From NCBI GenBank assembly GCA_022496205.1, contig WTXD01000009.1:372001-436000 (forward strand): 64,000 nucleotides of DNA. The letters are read 5' to 3'. The DNA is from Gloeopeniophorella convolvens (Eukaryota; Basidiomycota; Agaricomycetes; Russulales). The notes under the pieces are model-generated. The model was not told the origin of the DNA, searched no databases, and saw only the letters and a list, made by a program, of their open reading frames with translations. Position 1 is the stretch's first letter. Every line of letters begins with the position of its first letter. This document shows, in pieces, positions 1-10,203 of this stretch. Both the position numbers and the translations under genes were made by a program.

Positions 1-1837
1 CGCTCTCCGCCGTCGACTTCGTCGAGACCCTCACGACCAATAATCTCGCCCCCGCGTTCTCACCCCCTCCTCTTCTTCACTATCCGAATTCTCCCATCTT
101 CCCACGTTCCTCCAACGCCTCGCGCACTCTCGTCTTCCGTGATACTGTTGAATCTACGATTAATAGAAAACGTATCCTTCGGCAAATTCAAAGGCAGCCA
201 CTGGCCTCAGCTGACCGGCGTCTTCTGGCTACCTTCGGTTCTCGCCTTACATCAGCTGCTCAACGGCGCACGTTGCCGGAGCCTGACGAGGGCGCACGGT
301 ACGACCTCAAGCATGTGCAGCCGTCCAGCCTTGGTTTAAAGCGGTGGATTGCTCGACCATACTTTGAGGAACGAAGTTCGGTGTGGGTTCCCGACGATGC
401 AGGTGCCGTGGTTTGTACAGCAGTCAAGGGCTCTGGGTTTGGCGTCTGGGCCCTCGACGTCTCCGAGCCGCTCGAGCTCTTGGCCGGGTTGGACGATATT
501 GACGACACGCTCCCGCCCATGGAGCCTGTGTGGGAACCTCCACCTACTTCGTCTAGCACATCCTCCCTTGTTTCTGGTGAGTGTTACGCAATTACGTTTG
601 ATCCCACCTTATTTATTGCCCCCAAGCTTCCGCGCCCCCCGTGGGTAAACATGTTCCGTACAAAGCCGTTTCGTCACCACTTCGCCACAACAGCGGATCC
701 TTCTCCGAGTCGTCAACGCTGTCGTCGCCTCCCACAGAGGCTATGACGCCTGTCTCCACGACGTACTCTATTCCCAAGCGCGGTGTGCGATTCGCAGAAG
801 GTGTCGACAAGGAGGATCAAGTTCCGCTTAGCTATATCCTCCGGCACCAAAAGCGGCGCGAAGAGAAGGCCCGATTCCTCAAACAGGAGCAGGAGCGTCG
901 TCGGCACGAGGAAGAGCGGCTAAGACATGAAGCGGAGCGTGAGCAGTGGGAGCAGGAGAAGCGACAGTGGCAGAAGGAGAAACGAGTGATAGAAGAAGCC
1001 AAGAAGCAACGGCAGTATGCAGAAGAGCTCGCCGCTGCTCGAGCACGGCGCGAGTCCCACTACGCGCTACCCTCGTCTCAGTCAAAGGAGGCGGACAGGA
1101 GGCCTCGTGAGGCTTACGCGAGGCCCGCTTACGACTCTCGCAAGCCGTCGGACTATTCTCCCCAAACTCATCCACCTCTTCCTAGGAACGACTCATCCTC
1201 AAGCTCTCTACATGGCAACCTGCCACGCTCTGAAAGTGCCAGCCCCTACGCTTCTCGGCCCGGTTCAACCTACAGCATGTCTTCTTCCGAAGACGTCCGC
1301 GCTCGTGCCACCAGGAGCAGCAGGCGAGGTTCGATGATCTCCGAGTCGTCTCAACGCTCCGTAGCCTCTCCCCTCTACGCATATGGCTGGTCGAACGTGC
1401 CGCCAGTTCCGCCCATGCCCCAGGTACCCACGATACCCATTTTCCCTTCCATTCAGATGATGCCAGTAATGCCTCAATATGTCATGGATATGCCCCTCCT
1501 TCCCCCAGCGGCACCGTTTATGTTCCAGCAGTACGGTAGATCTCGCTCGCGAGACTCGTCGCCGTCAAGGGGGAACGGGCAGAGTCACAGCGCGGAGCGC
1601 GGCCAGCGTTCGAGCGATCGCAGTTCGCCGCGTCCCAGCCATCATCGTTCGAATAGCGACGATCACGGCGGACGTAACTCTCCGGCTCACTCGCAAGCCC
1701 GAACGGACCATACTTCGGCTTCGCGGACATCGCGGCCGACGTACATCAGCCCTCCGGGCAAGCCCAGGACATCCATGCCTGCGCCGCCAACGCAAAAGAG
1801 GGCCCACCCTGCGCGACGGCAAACAGCATTATCTTGA
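1..1837 (+). CDS. Coiled-coil, Ser/Arg-rich protein of unknown function (5' partial)
   Basis: The reading frame is already open at base 3, so the start lies upstream of the window. Two exons are visible, 1..576 and 627..1837, joined by a 50-nt GT-AG intron whose phases match (one base plus two). The first exon encodes a mostly ordered stretch with a W-A-L-D-V-S-E-P-L-E-L segment. The second has a strongly charged Glu/Arg/Lys helix (roughly bases 840-1060) that looks like a coiled coil. After it comes a long Ser/Pro/Arg-rich tail with a Pro/Met/Val-rich patch near 1400-1530 and RS dipeptides near 1540-1700. I do not recognise the family. The tail composition suggests a cytoplasmic or nuclear scaffold or RNA-associated protein, but this is only inference. 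No neighbour adds functional context. Confidence 0.7.
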
Positions 1838-2609
1838 TTCGAGCATTGTGTTACTAAGGACTTATTTTTCCCCACACTTGCTTAAGGTACTCTCCTTGCA
1901 TTTAATCACGGGGAGGTTGCCCCGTTGGAACTACGCTCGTTGCATCCCGTCCGATACGTTATCGTCGCACTTCATCTTTGGACCGTCTTCGAACAGCACT
2001 CCCATCAATAGCTATCTACACCCTTGCATATCTCGGGGTCTCCTCCCATGCCTTTTTATTTCTTTTCTTTTTGCATCACCAGAGACACTGTCACATGTCA
2101 TAGTGCTCTTCTCCGAACCACGGTATGCTTTCCCACCCTAGCAATCCTGTCCATCCATTTTGATTTCTCTGTCTTGACATTCGTCGGTAGTCGGTCGACG
2201 ATTGGGCAGGGGTTCCTTGCTTATCCTAATAGAACTAACCATCGCTGCTGGAGTCTGCATTGTAATTGTTCACAAATCTCCACATCTATGATTAGAAAGT
2301 CAGGGGTTGGAAGATGCACACTTCCTCGCGATTTCGTCAGTAGTACTGTGTGAATCCGTCCAATGACGCACGGTGCTGCTTTGCCATGCAGGCGGTAAGT
2401 ATCAAAACCGGTTGTGCATTAGGCATACAGCGCACTGGCTAAACCAAGGCTAAACCCCAATCTGGGTCGGAGCCCGTTGGGCCAGACCGTGCGGCAATAG
2501 CCTATTGAATTTGCAACCGTGTTTATGACTTGCCAGCGAACACCTGCCAACAAGTTGACCACAGCACCGCCCTTCCCGGCCATTCCCCTCCATCTACACC
2601 CGCGCCGCC
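1838..2609. other. Intergenic region, no gene seen
   Basis: About 770 bp between a stop at 1837 and the next start at 2610. It is AT-richer than its flanks, with pyrimidine-rich patches near 2030-2060. It probably holds the 3' UTR of the upstream gene and the promoter of the next. The open frames are short and look non-coding. Confidence 0.5.
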
Positions 2610-4074
2610 ATGAGCAGCATCGCGCTGGGTGCGGCATTCGCTGCCGTACAGCTTGTGTATCAGGCCTACTCCAAGGTCAGGACGAACAGGGCGCGCTGCG
2701 CGCGGCTGGTCGAGCGGTGCCAGCTGCTCGTTGACAGGCTCGAGCGCATCGCGGCGACAAGGGGCGACGCCGCTATACAGGAGCGCATACGCGTGCTCGA
2801 GACGTCTGCAGATTTCCTTGTTCGTCTTTTCGGTAGGCTGACGTGCGTCGGTAGGGCGTTTGAGCGGACGGCACAGACAATCGTGCAGGTCGGCCAGCAG
2901 AGCACCATCGCATCGCTGTTGCAGTCCGAGGCCAACGCCCTGCAGATCGAATCTTGCAACGAGGCGCTCACTGAGCTCATATCCCTTTTCAATGTATGTT
3001 TTCGAGCGTGTCTCGGCTGGCGGGACGCCGACTGACGATGTCTATGCACAGCTCGAAGAGACGGTCGACGTGCGCGTGTGGCAAAACGATTTGGAGTTGG
3101 CCCGCGTCCATGACCACCAGGAGTTGTTGAATCTTGGCCAGCGTCTCGAGACTGGGAACACGGCCATAGCCAGCGAACTTGCGCAGCAGGGCGCTACGAT
3201 CACTGAAGTCCTGCGTACGTTGCATGTGCGTCATCCCTTCCATGTTACGCGTCTGTGGCGTGCGTTCTGACGTGCCATGGTGGCGCAGGACATTAACGTC
3301 GGCCTTGACGGCGCATGTATCCTGAAAGGTCCTCTCACCGTTGACGTGCCGCCCGCTTTCTCCGAGGCGGTATCGCCGCCGTCCAGTTCCACCCCCTCCC
3401 CTTCCTGTTCGGCGCCCTTGTCTGCCGATCTGACCGTTACGTCCACTCCATGCACATCTCCCGAGTCAACGCCATCTGTGAAGCTGAAGCCTACCCTGCG
3501 CCGTCTCTCGTTCACAAAGATAGTCAGGATGGCGCCGCTGTCAACCGTCTTCGCGAAGCTGTCGACGCCGTCTAGCAAGCGTGCTACTGAGGATCCACCT
3601 GCCAGTAGCCACCCTTCGGCACCCCGTCTCAAGTCTGCCCCTGGCGCCGTGACCTCTGATGCTTCTGTCACCCTGTGCTCGCCTCTGGACCCGCCGCCGC
3701 CCTATCAGTTGCGCGTCACAAACCCCGAGCCTGATCCTGATTCTCCTGAGAGCACGACCCGGGCTTGCTCTGTGTCCTCCTCACGCTTCACGACTGCATC
3801 TGTCGAGGCTGTCCGCGCGCCCGACTCGCCGGTCCCTGGTCTGTCCTCGCCACAGCCGTCGACAGAGTGCGTGTCCGGGTCGATGCAGAGCCTCGCATCG
3901 ATGTCGACATGTGCATCTGTACCGCAGCTTGTCACGGCCAGTCCACTCTCAGCTGCAGCCGGTGGGTCGGCGTTGAGACATAGAGGGACCATAGCAGCCG
4001 CGCGGCGCAACACGGTATCCCAGTCTATCGCAGCAGCGCCTCATCGACATCTCTCGGGCGCCCGATTCCTTTAA
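2610..4074 (+). CDS. MLKL-NTD-like (HeLo-type) helical-bundle protein with disordered tail
   Basis: Exons 2610..2993, 3052..3225 and 3289..4074 join in phase to give about 447 residues. The ATG sits in a GCCGCC context. Residues 1-185 look like an all-helical bundle: a short hydrophobic N-terminal helix (A-A-F-A-A-V-Q-L-V-Y), then the R-C-x-R-L-V-E-R-C pattern and amphipathic helices. That is how I recall the MLKL N-terminal/HeLo-like domain (cd21037) in many Agaricomycete proteins. In MLKL and fungal HeLo proteins this domain inserts into membranes and kills the cell. The rest (about 260 residues) is Ser/Pro/Thr-rich and disordered. No kinase, NACHT or repeat domain follows, so the helical bundle stands alone. 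The next gene on the same strand is a phospholipase-like hydrolase. The family call is by pattern memory and needs a profile search; a generic adaptor helical bundle is the alternative. Confidence 0.65.
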
Positions 4075-4717
4075 TGTCGGAATGAAATGAACTGGGAGCT
4101 TTCCTGTTGCGTTTATCTGTGGGGAATCGGACTTTCTGGCTGACACCTTCGCGGGCGTGCCGCACAGGCCCGGTGTACTTATGTTTAGCTCGTCACATGG
4201 CTTAGAAGTTCTGCGCCGCCGGGTAGCGATTGGCCTTTGGACTCAAGCCGCCCGCTGACGAAGGACATCGGGTAGATCGAAAGTTCGCGAAGGGTAGCAG
4301 GCTACTAGAACTGGCAGTGCCGATGAGATTATGCTCTTTGCAGAAGACACACCATCAACTCGTGTTTTGTTCGTGTCCTGGCCGTGCTAGTCGCATCTCG
4401 TGAGGAGGCTATGTTATCTCCGCAACTGCGATGTCGAGCCGTGCTTAGCGTGGGCTGGTCTGGTTCACTGACTGAGGAATTCCAACGCACGCATTCCATG
4501 GCTGTATGTGGGTGTGAGCGTGGGAGCCGAGGAGAGGGCGCGTACGCAGGACGGGCGGCAGTTGTACGGCGCACTGACGTCCATTCATGCTGTCACGGCT
4601 GATTGCGCCTGCAGTCCCACTTCGGCGTGGATGCATCGCTCGTTCCCCACATAAAAACAGATGAGCTCGGAAATACGCAGCCGAGGGCCACCCAACTGTC
4701 CCTTTGCAGACATAGAA
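4075..4717. promoter_or_regulatory. Upstream region of the DUF2235 gene with TATA-like site
   Basis: About 640 bp without a convincing gene. A TATA-like ATAAAAA lies at 4651-4657, about 65 bp before the ATG at 4718. It is too close to the in-frame ATG at 4661 for that one to be a normal start, which is why the later start was chosen. No repeat or RNA gene was seen. Confidence 0.4.
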
Positions 4718-6730
4718 ATGCCTGGCAGGACTCGAACCAAGTCTGTTACCCCCAGGAGGCGCAAATACGCAAAGCTTCCTAATCCAATCCACACCCACTA
4801 CGACAATACGCCGTCTTCGCCGCCCATTCACTCCGCCGCGCCCTCCTCGTCTTCCACAGCCGCCGCCTTCGACGATACTGTCATTCCTCCTGACCACGAT
4901 GCGAGGACGCTGGTCTTGTGCTTTGATGGGACAGGCGATCAATTTGATGCCGACGTGCGCCATGCTGCATCGCTCGCTCGCCCTAGTTGACGCTACCTCT
5001 CCAGAACTCAAACATCGTGCAGTTCTTCTCTATGCTAAAGAAGGACAACAAGAACGAACAGCTGGTTTACTACCAGGTGAGTTACTCTATCAGTCGCAAA
5101 GTCAGTCGTGCTCACTTGCCGCCTCGCGCAGGCTGGGATTGGGACATATACAATCCCGCAGATCGCGACTCCATGGATGGCCAAGCTCGAGAAGACGATC
5201 GACGCAGCTATCGCGAACCACCTCGACGCGCATGTAATGAGTACTGTCTCCAGCACAGATTGATGTGTTAGTGTCTGACTCTCTGTGATCAGGTGGATAC
5301 GAGTTTTTGATGGAAAACTGTATGTTTTAATCCGTGGTGTCGTGTGACTCATCCTTGACTCGGTTGTATCAGACCGCGCTGAAGACAAGATTTGTATCTT
5401 TGGCTTTTCTCGCGGCGCGTACACGGCGCGGGCGTTAGCAGGCATGATCTACAAGGTCCGTTGATCCCGAGCGAACCCTTATGTCCGATCATGACCTTGG
5501 GCCGCAGGTTGGACTGCTTCCCGCTGGGAATCATCAACAGGTGCCCTTCGCATACAAGATGTTCAGCCGGGACGACGACGTTGGATGGCGACAAAGCAAA
5601 GTGTTCAAGAGGGCATTCTCGGTCGACGTCGAGATAGAGTTCCTTGGCGTTTGGTATGTAACGCTTCCATGGATGGTCATATTGTGTCTTACGGAGGACA
5701 TGTTAGGGATACCGTCGCCTCGGTTGGCTGCTTCCCTCGCCATCTTCCATTCACAACGTCCAATCACGCCGTCCGCTTCTTCCGCCATGCCATCTCACTC
5801 GACGAACGCCGCGGCCGTTTCAAAGCCAATCATTGGCAGGTTCTGCACCCAGACGATCAGAAAAAGGGAACGCAGCTGGGAGAAATGCCTCGGTCGAATC
5901 AGCGACACCCGCACTATCACACTGCCCGGGAACACAAGGGAAAAAGGAAGGGGTTCAACAGCTCGTGGCAAACAAGTGTCAAGGAGGTCTGGTTCGCCGG
6001 CTGTCACTGCGGTATGGTTCTCGCGTTTCAGCTTGGCCTCGGTCCTCAATGTAGCCTTACAGACGTCGGCGGAGGCTCCGTGAAGAACGGCACCCGCTAT
6101 AGTCTAGCGCGGATCCCTTTACGCTGGATGGTTCGCGAATGTTTCCGTGCTGGGACTGGCATCCAGTTCCATCGTGACTCGTTCAAGGAAATTGGCATCG
6201 ATCCTAGCAGCCTTTATCATACCCTCACCACTCGCCCGCCTCCTCTACCACCGACGCAGAAATGGTTTGACAAAGCCAACGAAGCGACCCACGCTTCCGA
6301 ATGCAACGACGGAACCATGACGCATTGTGTGTTGGCTAGTGATGACGCCGCTGCCACATTCGTATCGGAAGAAGAGGAAGAAGTGGTCGACGCATTGATG
6401 CCAATCTACGACATGCTCTCGATTTACAAATGTTGGTGGATTCTCGAAATCCTTCCACTCAGATATCGCTTGCAAAACGCGAAGGAATCAACATGGTACC
6501 ATGAATGGATGTACGTTTTCTTGGCTCGCGGGCTCCAATCGTCACCCAGGCGGCTGACACGCGGCAGGATGAACATGGGCCAGGCGCGAGAGATCCCTCC
6601 ACCTGACGCCGGAGAAAAAATTCTGGTGCATCGGTCCGTTCAGATTCGAATGGCGGCAGAGGGTCTGAAAGGCGGAATATACGAACCCAAAGCGCAGTTC
6701 CAACACTTGCCCGTCGAGTGGGTCGACTAA
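4718..6730 (+). CDS. DUF2235 / Tle1-like alpha-beta hydrolase (predicted phospholipase)
   Basis: Nine exons (4718..4954, 5005..5076, 5132..5240, 5293..5319, 5373..5455, 5508..5653, 5707..6011, 6063..6510, 6568..6730) join in phase into 529 residues. Using the ATG at 4661 would add 19. Family landmarks appear in order: L-V-L-C-F-D-G-T-G near the N-terminus, the nucleophile elbow G-F-S-R-G-A-Y-T-A-R, then G-V-W-D-T-V-A-S and W-F-A-G-C-H-C-D-V-G-G-G. These match the DUF2235 domain shared with bacterial type VI lipase effectors Tle1, where the Ser of GxSxG is catalytic. There is no signal peptide or membrane segment, so a cytosolic enzyme is likely. The N-terminal 50 residues are basic and disordered. 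The family is common and multicopy in Agaricomycetes, with no assigned fungal function that I know of. It lies downstream of the MLKL-NTD-like gene on the same strand. Confidence 0.9.
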
Positions 6731-6946
6731 CTCTTGACGCACACTGCTTGAAGGTTTGTCAGAGTCTATGCAACATTACTCCCGGATCGAAACCCATGCA
6801 CATCTCACTCAATCTTCATTGGTCTGGCGTATCATGCATTGTCGCCACGCGTGCGACCCTTCGAGCGACCTGAGTATGGCAGGTGACATATATATTGTAT
6901 GTATGTGATGCAGTAAGCAACGTCATAGGAATGGATGAGGTGTTGC

Positions 6947-6985
6947 AAGGAGGTGTCGCAAGGAGGTGTCGCGGGGAGGTGTCGC
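6947..6985. repeat. Three tandem copies of a 13-bp unit
   Basis: The unit AAGGAGGTGTCGC occurs at 6947-6959 and 6960-6972, followed by a copy starting GGGG at 6973-6985. It lies in the 344-bp convergent spacer (6731-7074) between the hydrolase and CENP-A stops. No coding role is apparent. Confidence 0.85.
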
Positions 6986-7074
6986 AGGAAAAATCTCGGA
7001 GTACGTTAAGCAGGGGGTCGTAAATCGGTGTGATATATCAATGCAGAAGAGACGTGGACATGAAACCATGACAA

Positions 7075-7863
7075 TCACGCGTACTGCCCTCGGATGCGGC
7101 GTGCTAGGTGTATGTCGCGAGTCATAATTGTCACTCGTTTTGCGTGTATCGCACAAAGATTGCTGCACGGCGCGTCAACGCGGAAAAACAGAGCCACAAT
7201 AAGGACACGCACGCATCTTCGAACAGGTGCACGAGGAACGCCTCGCTCGCTTCTTGCAGCGCGAGAATGGCGGAACTCTGCCAGCGGAGACCAGCCGCCT
7301 CGTAGTCGCCCATGTCGGTGACCATGTCCAGCGCGATCTCACGCACCTGCAAACGCGTGAGTAAACGCGATTGGGGGAGAAGAAAAGACGGGAGAGCGCG
7401 TACGACGCGTGCGAAGGGGAGCTTGCGCAGGAGCAGGTCCGTGCTCTTCTGGTACTTGCGTATTTCGCGGAGCGCGACCGTGCCTGGCCGATAGCGACGT
7501 CGCCGTGCGGGCGCGCTGGCCGCTGCGGCGGAACCACCCCCAGAAGCGCGACCTGTGCGGGCTGATACTACGCGTCAGCACGCCTTTCGATCCCGCCGGC
7601 AGACAGCCGCACACGGAGAGGACGCGTCACGTACGTTGCTGCTGCTGCTGCTGCTGCCTTGACGGCCCTGCGCGCGGGTTGTCTCTGTCATCATCGTCAT
7701 CTGCGCGGTTGGGCCTGCGCGTGGGCTCGCGCCCGCCTGTGGACTTGCGCGCAGTCTGTGCTTGGGCGACTCGAATGCGCTTCGGGCCCGGGGGCGTCGA
7801 ATCCTGGGGTTCAATGACATCCGACTGCCTGCGCTTCTGCTTTCTCTGGACGGTCTGTGCCAT
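7075..7863 (-). CDS. Centromeric histone H3 variant (CENP-A / Cse4)
   Basis: Exons in transcript order are 7863..7635, 7552..7404, 7346..7213 and 7162..7075, all in phase, giving 199 residues. The C-terminal half is a histone fold. It contains [10 protein letters not shown], then [35 protein letters not shown] and R-R-I-R-G near the end. L-R-W-Q-S in alpha 2 and an H-L-F-E-D rather than canonical H3 sequence point to the centromere-specific variant. The N-tail (about 100 residues) is divergent. It keeps A-R-K-S-T-G-G but adds an Asp run, a seven-Gln run encoded by a CAG/CAA microsatellite, and a Gly/Ala-rich stretch before R-R-R-R-Y. The protein replaces H3 in centromeric nucleosomes and recruits the kinetochore. 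It is divergent from the DEDDh nuclease gene, sharing 256 bp. Confidence 0.93.
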
Positions 7864-8119
7864 GTGGATATGTACACGGGAAAAGAGGGTAGGAGGAGAA
7901 AGTGAAGGTAAACTTGAACAAGACAGGAGCGTGGGAATGTTGGTTTGAACGCGATCGAAAGTGGAAGACGCGTTCGTTCGCGTTCGTCTTTGGCCACAAT
8001 AGGCGTGTGGATTAGGTAAGTTTCTTTAGATAGATCCATCATCGAGTACTTGAAAGAGGTCACCGCAGTGCACGCCCACGCCGCAGCCGCAGCACTCAGC
8101 TTGACACTGGACTACCACA
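7864..8119. promoter_or_regulatory. Divergent promoter between CENP-A and DEDDh nuclease, with MCB box
   Basis: The 256 bp separate two start codons facing away from each other. ACGCGT, the MluI cell-cycle box recognised by MBF (Mbp1/Swi6 type) factors, is at 7968-7973, about 105 bp upstream of the CENP-A ATG. A related ACGCGA is at 7949-7954. G1/S control of a centromeric histone would make sense, but binding is inferred. Confidence 0.5.
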
Positions 8120-9807
8120 ATGCCAGACGCAGGCAGCACAAAGATTGTACACGGATTCTACAGGTATACCGACATATGGTTTGAATGGTAGGCTAGGGCA
8201 ATGTGGCCGCTGCGTGCTGCTGACGCTTGGGATGACAGGAACAAGGCGCTGCCACGCATAGAGGACGGATATGCATTGAAGGCCATCATCTCGCACGACG
8301 CGCTCGTGCACCCCGACAACCCGCTGCGCCTCGCAGGCAAGCCGGGCATCGAGCTCACCATCGGTGCGTGCGCGCGCGCCCCGTACAAATCGCCCACCAC
8401 TGACACCGAAGATCTGTGCGTGCCACTAGGAACCCTCGAGACTGGCGAGGCGCGGCTGCTCTTCTCCTCGGCCCAGGTCGAGTACATCCGCTACTGGCTG
8501 CACACGATGGGCCTCACGCGCGAGCTCATCCCGCTGCCCTACTCCGAGTGCCTCCTCACCGCGTCGCGGCTGCAGAACCACTCGCCCGTGGTCTACAAGA
8601 CGGGCAGCGAGCTGCGCGCGGCGATCAAGGTTTGTCTGTCCCGTTGCGTCTGCCCTCGGTCCGCCGGCCGGGATATGGGCGCTTGCTGAGTGCTGCGCAA
8701 CAGGTGATCGACAAGAACAACAAGAAGCTCAAGGGGACGGACTCGAATCTCAGCGCACGCAGGAACATGTTCGAGCGCATCAGGTCGCTGTGGTCCGAGA
8801 AGCGCGGCGTGTGGTGCGCAGTCGACTTTGAGGCGTGGGATCTCGACCACCGCGTGATCACCGAGTTTGGCTGGAGCACCGTGCGCTGGGTCGACGGGGA
8901 GGCGGTCGAGGACACGGGCCATCTCGTCGTCGCGAAGCACCGCCATTTCACCAACCACTATGTTCCGGAAAATCGCAGAGTGGGTGCCTCTGCTTCCGGG
9001 TTCGCGACGTGGGGTCGCTGATGATCAGCGCAGTTCTACCACTACGGCGAGTCTGAGGACGTGACGATGGGGCAAATGAGGGAGCGCATCCACAGCATGT
9101 TAGAGTCAGGCCTCAAAGACGGGCCACTCTTCCTCGTCTTCCACGACAATTACCAGGATCTCAAGTACCTCCGCTCGCCCGAGATTGAGGCGCCTCTCGA
9201 GGGCCTCTCCTACTTCCTCCCCGAATCCTGTGCGGAAGCGGCCGTGTGCGACCCTCCTAAGGTATACGTCGTCGACACGTCCGAGCTCTTTGCAGCGTTG
9301 GAGGGCGACTCGGGCGGGCAGAAGCGCTCGCTGGAGCGCGTGTGCCGTCTCTTGCAGATCAAGTGGGAGCTCACGCAGCATCTTCATAACGCCGGGAACG
9401 ACGCTCATGTGAGTACGCCTGCGCGCGATTCGCCTCATGTCAAGCGCCCCGCATGTTGACGGCGGGCACAGTGCACGCAGCTCGCCCTGAGAGAGATGGC
9501 AGGGGGCGACCCGCTCGACATGCAACGCGCCTCGCGATGGCCGCAGCATGAAAGCAGCGGCAACGGCGTGCGCGTCAAGTTCTCGAAGGAAGAAGAGGAC
9601 AGCGACGCGATGCCGACGGACGACGAGGACGACATCACTGCTGGCCCGTACAACCCGAGGACGGGAAAGCTGCGGGAAAACTGGTCGGAGCGCGTAGACA
9701 AGCTCCAGCAGAAGCTTGGTGGTATCGCGGTCGAACAGGACGGCAACGCAGGTGGTGCGAACGATCAGGCGGCAGAGAAGTCTGCCCCAAGTCAGGGCAA
9801 CCAGTGA
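8120..9807 (+). CDS. Gfd2/YDR514C-type DEDDh 3'-5' exonuclease domain protein
   Basis: Exons 8120..8163, 8239..8629, 8704..8979, 9034..9408 and 9472..9807 join in phase to about 473 residues. The catalytic pattern of an RNase H-fold DEDDh nuclease is visible: V-D-F-E-A-W (first Asp and Glu), V-F-H-D-N-Y-Q-D-L-K-Y-L (second Asp), and H-N-A-G-N-D-A-H near the end (His and last Asp). I recall this arrangement from the fungal Gfd2/YDR514C-like proteins, named for a link to the mRNA-export helicase Dbp5 and for a QDE-2-interacting homologue. The region before the nuclease domain is folded but unassigned. The tail is acidic and Gln/Gly-rich. No signal peptide is seen. A role in RNA turnover or small-RNA maturation is plausible but unproven. 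Confidence 0.8.
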
Positions 9808-10203
9808 ATGTTTGGTATAAGGGTGTACGATAATTGTCACGGAGCCTGTAGCATAGTCTGCTTTGGAACTGTCTCGTACTAGGCTCTCAGCCCGTAGTCA
9901 ACTTGCTCATACCCGCTCATCAATACCAATATCCCCCACCAGAAAAGCTGTTGGTAGAGCAGGCAGAGTTGGGTTTCGTGCCCTTTCTATGGGACAAAGC
10001 CCCCTTACCAACTAGATAGTCAGCGGAAAGGTGCGAATACATTCTCGTGAGAGGTAACCCCCGCACTGAGTAATGTCGTATTAAACCCATCATATCATTA
10101 GCTTGTTCATGGACAAAGGCATCAAGCACGCGAATATCTTCCGTGTAGCGTAAAGTAGTACGTCCCTCTCTAACGCGCGGCGTTAACGTGTCCATGCGCC
10201 ATC
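9808..10203. other. Convergent intergenic spacer
   Basis: About 400 bp between the stops of the nuclease (9807) and ceramide synthase (10204). It should hold both 3' UTRs. A tRNA-like TGGTAGAGC at 9952-9960 does not extend to a cloverleaf. Confidence 0.5.

Noticed and set aside
4718..4800. tRNA-like B box on minus (GGTTCGAGTCC near 4730-4740)
   Set aside because: The T stem does not pair, no matching acceptor stem exists, and the bases encode the basic N-terminus of the DUF2235 protein.
9945..10015. tRNA A-box-like TGGTAGAGC
   Set aside because: The D stem fails to pair and no TTCGANTC box follows at the right distance.
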